From contig CAIYPH010000656.1 of the NCBI GenBank assembly GCA_903928045.1, positions 1 to 21,076 of the forward strand: a stretch of 21,076 nt of DNA, read 5' to 3'. Shown one piece after another: positions 6,234 through 12,337 of this stretch. Position 1 is the stretch's first letter. Every line of letters starts with the position of its first letter. The translations under genes and the position numbers were made by a program. Under the pieces are notes generated by a model, which saw nothing but the letters and a program-made list of their open reading frames with translations, was not told the DNA's origin and made no database searches. Origin of the DNA: an uncultured Rhodospirillales bacterium. Its GTDB lineage: Bacteria > Pseudomonadota > Alphaproteobacteria > Acetobacterales > Acetobacteraceae.

Positions 6234-7283
6234 ATGAACCTTGAAGTCTCGATCTTTCTCGACCTCGCCCGCTTCCTTGCGGCCTACATGGTGTTCCTCT
6301 CGCACGCCGCGTGGAGCGTCCACACCGGCGGGCTGTTGTGGCAGATCAAGGGGCTCGGGCGCGAGGCGGTCGACATCTTTTTTGTCCTTTCCGGCTTCGT
6401 GATTTGTCATGTGACACGCTCGCGGGAGACGACGGCGCGGAGCTATGCGGTGAACCGGCTGGCGCGGATTGCGTCGGTGGCGCTTCCGGCTTTGGCGGTG
6501 ACGTGGGTGGTCGATGCGATCGGGATGGCGGCGCGGCCGGAGATCTATACGGGGTTTTGCTGCGATAGCGTGCCGGCCTGGTGGGCGTTTGGGCGGAACC
6601 TGGTTTTTACCGGGGATCTTTGGTCTCAACACGTCTCGCCGGGGTCGAACGTGCCGTTTTGGTCGCTGGGGTATGAGGCCTGGTACTATCTGACGTTCGG
6701 GCTGCTGCTGTTTCTCCCGCGGCGTGTGGGGATTCCGGCGGCGGTGGTGGCGCTGGTGGTGGCGGGGCCGGGGATCGCCATTTTGTTTCCGCTATGGCTG
6801 ACCGGGGTGGCGATCTACGGGCGGAAGGTGTCGGCTCCGGTCGGGTGGGGGCTGGTGGCGGTGGGGCTGGTGGGGGCGGTTCTGGCGATGGTGTTCAGCG
6901 AGCGGGAGGGGCAGATCTATGATCCGTTCTCGCTCGAGGCGGGGCGGCTGCTGGACTATGGGCATGACTACGCGATGGGGATTTCCTTCGCGGTGTTCCT
7001 GGTGGGATTTTCGGCGGTTTCCGGGCGGTTCGCGGCTCTCCTGGGGAGGATAGCCCGGCCGGTGCGGTGGCTGGCGGGGGGGACGTTCGCGCTGTATTTG
7101 TTTCATCTTCCGTTGCTGCATTTCCTGGCGGCGGTGCTGCCGTTTCCGGCGGCGTCCTGGCAGAATTGGGTGATTGTTTATGCGGGGGTTCCGTTGGCGG
7201 GGTTGGCGCTGGCGGAGGTGACGGAGCGGCGGAAGGGGGTTTGGCGGGGGTGGATCGATCGGCTGTTCGGGCGGGGGGCGTGA
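6234..7283 (+). CDS. Acyltransferase family 3 membrane protein (OafA/WbpC-like)
   Basis: Integral membrane O-acyltransferase of 349 aa, a normal length for family 3 without the periplasmic SGNH extension. The N-terminal motif FLDLARFLAAYMVFLSHAAW holds the conserved arginine and histidine; AVDIFFVLSGFVICH and YAVNRLARI follow, as in the family. About ten hydrophobic helices are spread to the C-terminus, including FALYLFHLPLLHFLAAVLPF. Members usually transfer acetyl or other acyl groups to cell-surface polysaccharides, lipids or small molecules. The exopolysaccharide genes further along make polymer acylation attractive but unproven. No strong ribosome-binding site is visible before the ATG. 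Its stop codon overlaps the next start (TGATG), showing translational coupling with the GNAT gene. It is very G-rich on the coding strand. Confidence 0.85.
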   Translation: MNLEVSIFLDLARFLAAYMVFLSHAAWSVHTGGLLWQIKGLGREAVDIFFVLSGFVICHVTRSRETTARSYAVNRLARIASVALPALAVTWVVDAIGMAARPEIYTGFCCDSVPAWWAFGRNLVFTGDLWSQHVSPGSNVPFWSLGYEAWYYLTFGLLLFLPRRVGIPAAVVALVVAGPGIAILFPLWLTGVAIYGRKVSAPVGWGLVAVGLVGAVLAMVFSEREGQIYDPFSLEAGRLLDYGHDYAMGISFAVFLVGFSAVSGRFAALLGRIARPVRWLAGGTFALYLFHLPLLHFLAAVLPFPAASWQNWVIVYAGVPLAGLALAEVTERRKGVWRGWIDRLFGRGA

Positions 7284-7786
7284 TGGAGATACGGCGGCTT
7301 GGGCTGGGCGACGCGCCGGCGTTCCGGGCGATACGGTTGCGGGCGCTGCGGGACCATCCCGCCGATTTCGGGTCGGATTTCCGGGAGGAGGCGGGGAAAC
7401 CGCTGTCGCATTTCGTCGGGCAGATCGCGGATAACCACATCATGGGGGCGTGGGAGGGGCGCGCGCTGGTGGGGATCATCGCGCTGGAGTTCAAAAGCAA
7501 GGCGAAGGAGCGGCATCGGGCGTTTTTGTGGGGGGTGTATGTGGCGCCGGACGGGCGGGGCAGGGGGGTGGCGCCCGCCTTGCTCGATGCCACGCTGGGG
7601 GTGGCGCTGGGGCGGGTGGAGCAGGTTGAGCTGGGGGTGCGGGCGGGGAACGGGGCGGCGGAGGCGCTGTATCGGTCGCGCGGGTTTGTCGAATATGGGC
7701 GGGAGCCGGCGACGTATGTGGTGGAGGGGGTGGCGTGGGACTCGCTGCTGATGGCGCGGCGGCGGATATCCGGCGATGTTGGATAA
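7283..7786 (+). CDS. GNAT family N-acetyltransferase
   Basis: A 167-aa acetyl-CoA-dependent acyltransferase of the GCN5 superfamily. The fold is visible in order: MEIRRLGLGDAPAFRAIRLRAL (N-terminal strand and helix), HIMGAWEGRALVGIIALEF, then WGVYVAPDGRGRGVAPALLD, which is motif A with the R-G-R-G-V-A pyrophosphate-binding loop. VELGVRAGNGAAEALYRSRGFVEYG forms motif B. The substrate cannot be read from the sequence; it may be a protein N-terminus, an amino group of a metabolite, or an antibiotic. The ATG overlaps the stop of the acyltransferase, so the two are co-translated. The frame is open a further 216 bp upstream, inside the acyltransferase, which is shadow coding. It converges on the small gene ending at 7817, with 30 bp between. 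Confidence 0.88.
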   Translation: MEIRRLGLGDAPAFRAIRLRALRDHPADFGSDFREEAGKPLSHFVGQIADNHIMGAWEGRALVGIIALEFKSKAKERHRAFLWGVYVAPDGRGRGVAPALLDATLGVALGRVEQVELGVRAGNGAAEALYRSRGFVEYGREPATYVVEGVAWDSLLMARRRISGDVG

Positions 7787-7816
7787 CCGGAACAAATAGG
7801 ACGTGAGTCCGCAGCG

Positions 7817-8170
7817 CTAGGCCGGGGCAATTTGAAAAATAGGCACCTCCGGGCCGGTCGGGGCGCAGGGGAGGGAGAGGGGGTGCGGGCACAGATTCCA
7901 CCCCTGACCGGAGCGCCAGGGGGCGGGGACCATGATCCAGGCGTACTCGTCCTCGGAGTGGTCGAGGGTGTCGCTGGTGATGGCGGGCGAGGTTGCGGGG
8001 CGGAGCCCGGGCCGGGCGATCTCCGGCCGCTGGGCGGCCTGGGCGAGGAGAGCGAGCAATGTGGCCAGCATGCGGGCGATGACCGATCCCCCGGCCAGCG
8101 CGCATAGCTCCGCCATCAGGGCACGGAGGGCCGCGGCGGGGTCAGGGCTGGGGAGGGGTAGATGGGTCAT
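7817..8170 (-). CDS. Small hypothetical protein, probably translated from a leaderless mRNA
   Basis: A 117-aa protein I do not recognise. Its first part, MTHLPLPSPDPAAALRALMA through GGSVIARMLATLLALLAQAA, is helical and Ala/Leu-rich; a single amphipathic or membrane-seeking helix is possible at about residues 25-45. The second part is unusual, with an acidic HSEDEY followed by AWIMVPAPWRSGQGWNLCPH and a Pro-rich end. A strong promoter-like sequence (TTGACC, 17 bp, TATATA) lies immediately upstream and places the transcription start at or within two bases of the ATG at 8170; no ribosome-binding site is present. An in-frame ATG at 8206 lies within the -35 hexamer and is rejected. Coding status rests mainly on the fit between promoter and start. 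Confidence 0.5.
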   Translation of the reverse strand: MTHLPLPSPDPAAALRALMAELCALAGGSVIARMLATLLALLAQAAQRPEIARPGLRPATSPAITSDTLDHSEDEYAWIMVPAPWRSGQGWNLCPHPLSLPCAPTGPEVPIFQIAPA

Positions 8171-8177
8171 GCGTGTA

Positions 8178-8206
8178 TATATAACTTTCTTGTCCTGAAC
8201 GGTCAA
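8178..8206 (-). promoter_or_regulatory. Strong sigma-70-type promoter, leaderless start
   Basis: Read on the minus strand: TTGACC (8206-8201), 17-bp spacer, TATATA (8183-8178), then TACACGC and ATG at 8170. The spacing places +1 at about 8172-8170, so the transcript should begin at or next to the start codon. Confidence 0.6.
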
Positions 8207-8285
8207 GAGCTTTTTTGCTCATAAATGCATTTTTTCCAATCTCGCCACTCTCTCCATCCGGCGGGGTTTCCGCAAGCAAGTGGAG

Positions 8286-8328
8286 AAAAGTTTTTGCGGA
8301 GCTTTTTTCAAAAAGCGACCGCTTGCCT
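8286..8328. repeat. Half-length repeat element, copy B
   Basis: AAAAGTTTTTGCGGAGC runs into a hairpin (8296-8322) pairing GCGG/CCGC and GCTTTTT/AAAAAGC, followed by TTGCCTT. Only the right half of the composite element is present. It matches copy C almost base for base. It lies 70 bp before the protease start codon. Confidence 0.75.
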
Positions 8329-8397
8329 TTTCAGGGAGTGAGGGGATAGGCGCGGCGATGGCGTATAGTGGCGGGGTTCGCAGTATCGGAGCCGCGC

Positions 8398-11025
8398 GTG
8401 ACGGTTGATAGGTATCGGTTGAGCGGCTTGCTGGCGGACCCGTTCGGGTTGGCGGACCCGCTTGGATTGGGGGACGTGTCGGCGGATGGGGGGGTGGCGG
8501 TCGGGCAGTCCGCCGTTCTCAATGCGCCGTATTTCACCGACCAGTGGTATTTGCAGAATACCGGGCAGACCGGCGGCGTTGCGGGCAGGGATATCGACGT
8601 GGTGCCGGCGTGGGGGCTGGCGACGGGGCAGGGGGTGACGGTTGTCGTCAACGATACGGGCGTGGATTATACCAATCCCGATATCGCACCGAACTACGAT
8701 GCCGCGACGTCCTATAGTCTCGATGCGCCGACCAATAATGCCTATCCGTTCAATGACATCGGGCTGACCGGGAGCGCCGCGGCGGACCTGGCGCATGGCA
8801 CGTGGGTGTCGGGGCTGATTGCGGGGGCGAACAACGGGAGCGGGATTGTCGGGGTGGCTTATGGCGCCACGCTTTCGGCGTATCGGGTGATCGACACGCT
8901 GGCCAATCAACAGAACCCGTGGGGGAGTATTGCGGCGGCGCTGACGAATTCGGCGAAGTTCGATGTGGCGAACAACAGCTGGGGATTCACTTCGGCGCTG
9001 GCGGATTCGGTCTTCAACAGTTCGGCGCAGACGGCGATCAATGCGTTGCTGGGGGCGGCGCAGAGCGGGCGGGGCGGGTTGGGGACGATCAACGTTTTTG
9101 CCGCCGGGAATTATTACGGGTCGGGGGACGATACCAACCTGCATGCGTTCCAGAGCTCGATCAACGTTGTGACCGTCGCGGCGCTGGACGCCAGTGGGAC
9201 GGTGAATGCGCCGGGGGGGCGGTATTCGACGCCGGGGGCCTCGATCCTGGTGAGCGCGCCGGGGACGGATATCACGTCTGACGCGATTGTGGGGCAGGGC
9301 GATATTGCTGGCGGGTATCTACAGTCCGGGCTGGAGGGCACCTCGTTCGCGACGCCGCTGGTGAGCGGGACGATTGCGCTGATGTTGCAGGCGAATCCTG
9401 GGCTCGGGCTGCGCGATGTGCAGGAGATTCTGGCCTATACGGCGGTGCAGACCGACCCTGGCGACAGCACCTGGCACAGCAATGGCGCGGCGAACTGGAA
9501 CGGCGGCGGGCTGCATGTTTCGGATGATTATGGGTTCGGCCTGGTGGACGCGGCGGCGGCGGTGCGGCTGGCGAAGAGCTGGACGTTGCAGGAGACCGCC
9601 AATAACCGGACGATCGACACGGTGGCGGTGACTGCGACCGGGGCGATTGCGGCTTCGACCACGCGTTTCACCTTCAATGTGCCGCAGGCGGACGCGGTGA
9701 GCCTGCAATGGGTGCGGGTGCAGGTTTCGTTCAGATTTGCGGCGTTCGACAATTTGTTGCTGACGCTGACCTCGCCGGGCGGGGCGTCGAGCGTGCTGCT
9801 CGATCAGCCGAATGACGGGATTGGCGGGAGTTTCAACAACACGTTGCAGCTCAGCTCCGACCAGTTCTGGGGGCAGATGGCGCCGGGAACGTGGACGCTG
9901 AGTTTTGCCAACGCCAATCCGGGATTTGGCGATACGGGGGCGCTGAGTGCGGCGACGCTGGTGCTGGTGGGCGATCCGGCGCCGGTGGGGACGACCTATG
10001 TCTATACCAATGAATATGCCGGCCAGGCGGCGGCCAGCCCGGGGCGGGAGGTTTTAAACGATCCCTCCGGCAAGGCTGACGAGATCAATCTGGCGGCGGT
10101 CACCGCGGATTGCAGCATCGATCTTGTGGCCGGGACGCCCGGGGCGATCGGTTCCACGCCGTTCTCGATCGCCGCGGGCACGCTGGTTGATAACGTCTAC
10201 ACGGGCGCGGGCGCCGCGACTGTGTATGTCAACGCGGTGGCCGATACGATTACCTCCGGCGGCGGGGCGGATACGGTTGTGTTTCCGGCCAGCGCGACCT
10301 CCTACACGCTGGCGCGGCAGGGGAGCGTGGTGACCGCGATGCGGGGCGGGGTGACGGACACGCTGACGGGGGTGACACGCTTGCAGTTCAGCGATCAGTC
10401 GATCGCGGCCGCCTCGATCGCGTGTTTTGCGGCGGGGACGCGGATTCTTACCACCGGCGGCGAGCGGGCGGTGGAAGCGCTTGTCGCGGGGGACGTGGTG
10501 CCGACGCTGTGCGGGCGCGGGTTGGCGGAGGTGGTTTGGCTCGGGCATCGGCGGGTGGAATGTGCGCGGCATCCCCGGCCGGAGGCGGTGTGGCCGATCC
10601 GGGTGGCGGCGGGGGCGTTCGGGCCGGGGCGGCCGCATCGCGATTTGTGGCTGTCGCCGGATCACGCGGTGTTTGCCGACGGGGTGCTGATCCCGGTGCG
10701 GCTGCTGGTGAATGGGGGGTCCATCCGGCAGGAGGCGGCGGCGGCGGTGACGTGGTGGCATGTGGAGCTGACCCGGCATGACGTGCTGCTGGCGGAGGGG
10801 CTGGCGTGCGAGTCCTTCCTCGATACCGGCAATCGGGCGGCGTTCAGCAATGGCGGGTCGGTGGTGATGGCGCAGGCTGATTTTGCGCTTGGTGTGTGGG
10901 AGGCGCAGTCCTGCGCGCCGCTGGCGCTGGGCGGGGTGGTGGTGGAGCGGGTGCGGGCTCGGATAAAGGTTTTTGCGGAGCTTTTTTCAAAAAAGCGACC
11001 GCTTACTTCCCTGTCACTTGCCTGA
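8398..11025 (+). CDS. Subtilisin/kexin-like serine protease with P domain and C-terminal Hint autoprocessing domain
   Basis: An 875-aa multidomain protein, probably secreted. It starts at GTG 8398 because GGAG lies 6 bases upstream; GTG 8368 is in frame but has no such site. The N-terminus lacks a Sec signal and runs into YFTDQWYLQNTGQ, typical of the proprotein-convertase S8 group. Catalytic residues are Asp86 (VNDTGVDY), His133 (LAHGTWVSG), Asn238 (FAAGN) and Ser316 (EGTSFATPL). A P/Homo-B-like beta domain follows at about 415-525 (FDNLLLTLTSPGG... GTWTLSFANANPGFGDTG). Residues 530-670 form a Gly/Asp-rich region with one RTX-like repeat (TSGGGADTVVF). From Cys676 (ACFAAGTRI) a Hint domain runs to about 825, including LWLSPDHAVFADGVLIPVRL. 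Hint domains self-cleave at that Cys, which would release protease and Hint halves. The last 20 residues are encoded by repeat copy C. Confidence 0.9.
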   Translation: MTVDRYRLSGLLADPFGLADPLGLGDVSADGGVAVGQSAVLNAPYFTDQWYLQNTGQTGGVAGRDIDVVPAWGLATGQGVTVVVNDTGVDYTNPDIAPNYDAATSYSLDAPTNNAYPFNDIGLTGSAAADLAHGTWVSGLIAGANNGSGIVGVAYGATLSAYRVIDTLANQQNPWGSIAAALTNSAKFDVANNSWGFTSALADSVFNSSAQTAINALLGAAQSGRGGLGTINVFAAGNYYGSGDDTNLHAFQSSINVVTVAALDASGTVNAPGGRYSTPGASILVSAPGTDITSDAIVGQGDIAGGYLQSGLEGTSFATPLVSGTIALMLQANPGLGLRDVQEILAYTAVQTDPGDSTWHSNGAANWNGGGLHVSDDYGFGLVDAAAAVRLAKSWTLQETANNRTIDTVAVTATGAIAASTTRFTFNVPQADAVSLQWVRVQVSFRFAAFDNLLLTLTSPGGASSVLLDQPNDGIGGSFNNTLQLSSDQFWGQMAPGTWTLSFANANPGFGDTGALSAATLVLVGDPAPVGTTYVYTNEYAGQAAASPGREVLNDPSGKADEINLAAVTADCSIDLVAGTPGAIGSTPFSIAAGTLVDNVYTGAGAATVYVNAVADTITSGGGADTVVFPASATSYTLARQGSVVTAMRGGVTDTLTGVTRLQFSDQSIAAASIACFAAGTRILTTGGERAVEALVAGDVVPTLCGRGLAEVVWLGHRRVECARHPRPEAVWPIRVAAGAFGPGRPHRDLWLSPDHAVFADGVLIPVRLLVNGGSIRQEAAAAVTWWHVELTRHDVLLAEGLACESFLDTGNRAAFSNGGSVVMAQADFALGVWEAQSCAPLALGGVVVERVRARIKVFAELFSKKRPLTSLSLA
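10963..11011. repeat. Half-length repeat element, copy C, inside two coding ends
   Basis: ATAAAGGTTTTTGCGGAGC followed by a hairpin (10975-11002) pairing GCGG/CCGC and GCTTTTTT/AAAAAAGC, then TTACTTCCCTGTC. Close to copy B. It is translated as the C-terminal tail of the protease and also contains the TAA stop of the convergent GT4 gene. Confidence 0.8.
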
Positions 11026-12181
11026 AAATCCCGATCTGCCCCGCCGTGGTGGCATCCCATGAGAAGGGCTCGGCGTAGGCGCGGGTGGCCGCGCGGTCGG
11101 GTTCGGCGAGGAAGAGGGTGTGCACGGCTTCGGCGAGGGCTTCCGGCGTGTCTTCGCGCATGATGCGGCCGGCGGCGGGGGCGCGGACGACTTCGGCGTT
11201 CATGGGGATGTTGGATGCGATGACGGGGGTGCCGCAAGCCATGGATTCCAGGAGCACGTTGGCCCAGCCTTCGCGGGTGGAGGCGAGGACCATGGCGTCG
11301 GCGGCGCCGTAGTATCGGGCCAGGCGGTCGTGGGGTTGGGCACCGAGGAAGCGGACGCGCTGGGTGATGCCCAGGGCGGCGGCCTGGGCTTCGAGGGCGG
11401 GGCGTTCGGGGCCGTCGCCGACGAGGATGAGGTCCCAGTCCGGCAGATAGGGCATCGCGGCGATGGTGAGGTGGTTGCGCTTGCGGGGGATGAGGTTGCC
11501 GACGCTGATGAGGGTGGGGCGGGTGAGGCCGAGGGCGGCGCGGGCGGCGGGGCGGTCGACGGGGTGGAAGCAGTGCGTATCTACGCCGTTACGTAGGGCC
11601 GTAACTTTGTGGGGATCGGCGCCGAGTTCGATCATGCGGTCGCAGAGGGATTGGCTGACGCCGATGAGGTGGGCGGCGGACTGGATGGCGCCGCGGATGA
11701 GGCGGTTGGGGATGGGATGGTCGGGGAGTTCGGTGACGTCGGACCCGCGGGCGGTGATGACGACGGGTTTGTTGAAGGCGCGGCCGAGCCAGGCGGCGGC
11801 GACGCCGTCGGGGTAGAGGTAATGGGCGTCGATGGCGTCGAACCGCAGGCCGGCGCGGATGAGGCGGGCCAGCGCCGGGAGGGCGAAGGCGTAGAGGAAA
11901 TGGGGGGCGACGTTCATGCCGATGGCGGGGATGACGGGGTAGCGGGGATGGTGGACATCGAGGCCATTGCGGCGCTCGAAGCGGGGGACGGCGGCGAATT
12001 TGGCGTAGGCGCCGAAGCGTTCCGCGGTGAAGGGAAACCATGGGACGGGGGCGAGCACGGTGCTGGCCACCGCGCCGGAGGCGACGAGGTGGCGCAGGCG
12101 GTTTTCGACGAAGACGCCGTGATTGGGGCGGACGCTGTCGGGGTAGAGCGTCGAGAAGGTGAGGAGACGGAGGGGGGTCAT
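11003..12181 (-). CDS. Glycosyltransferase family 4 (GT-B fold)
   Basis: A 392-aa retaining glycosyltransferase of the GT4/RfaB type, transferring a sugar from a nucleotide donor during exopolysaccharide assembly at the cytoplasmic face of the membrane. The N-terminal acceptor domain begins LRLLTFSTLYPDSVRPNHGV and contains DAIDAHYLYPDG. The hinge region has ARGSDVTELP and VTALRNGVDTHCFHP. The C-terminal donor domain has LISVGNLIPRKRNHLTI, LILVGDGPERPAL and the EX7E signature in REGWANVLLESMACGTPVIA. It is the last gene of the minus-strand cluster after PrsT. The ATG at 12181 fits the family start; upstream frame is repeat copy D read as protein. No Shine-Dalgarno is seen, because the leader is copy D sequence beginning 5 bp before the ATG. 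The TAA stop lies in copy C and the gene end overlaps the protease by 23 bp. Confidence 0.9.
   Translation of the reverse strand: MTPLRLLTFSTLYPDSVRPNHGVFVENRLRHLVASGAVASTVLAPVPWFPFTAERFGAYAKFAAVPRFERRNGLDVHHPRYPVIPAIGMNVAPHFLYAFALPALARLIRAGLRFDAIDAHYLYPDGVAAAWLGRAFNKPVVITARGSDVTELPDHPIPNRLIRGAIQSAAHLIGVSQSLCDRMIELGADPHKVTALRNGVDTHCFHPVDRPAARAALGLTRPTLISVGNLIPRKRNHLTIAAMPYLPDWDLILVGDGPERPALEAQAAALGITQRVRFLGAQPHDRLARYYGAADAMVLASTREGWANVLLESMACGTPVIASNIPMNAEVVRAPAAGRIMREDTPEALAEAVHTLFLAEPDRAATRAYAEPFSWDATTAGQIGIFRQVTGK
11582..11594 (+). repeat. 14-bp motif family, copy 5 (inside GT4 gene)
   Basis: TACGCCGTTACGT matches the motif with one change, and the next base (A) extends the match. It encodes the conserved LRNGVD stretch of GT4 using CTA and GTA, which are unusual codons for this gene. 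It may be coincidence imposed by the protein. Confidence 0.3.
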
Positions 12182-12186
12182 GCGAA

Positions 12187-12328
12187 GACAGGAAGCAAGC
12201 GCTTCTTTTTGAAAAAAGAAGCAAAAACTTTTTGGGACATTGGTTCGGCGTTGGCCCGGGCGGCTCCGAGCCAAGGAGTAAAAGTTTTTTGGTTCTTTTT
12301 TTCAAAAAAGAACCGCTTGCTTCCTGTC
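12187..12328. repeat. Composite symmetrical repeat element, copy D (best-preserved ends)
   Basis: A 142-bp element with perfect 15-bp terminal inverted repeats, GACAGGAAGCAAGCG at 12187-12201 and its complement at 12314-12328. Inside each end is an AT-rich hairpin (GCTTCTTTTT-type left, GGTTCTTTTTTT-type right) followed or preceded by AAAAACTTTTT/AAAAGTTTTTT, so the two ends form an imperfect inverted repeat of about 40 bp. The centre has a small GGCTC-C-GAGCC hairpin (12262-12272). It begins 5 bp before the GT4 start and ends 9 bp after the PrsT stop. No target-site duplication is obvious. Confidence 0.85.
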
Positions 12329-12337
12329 ATCCTGCGC

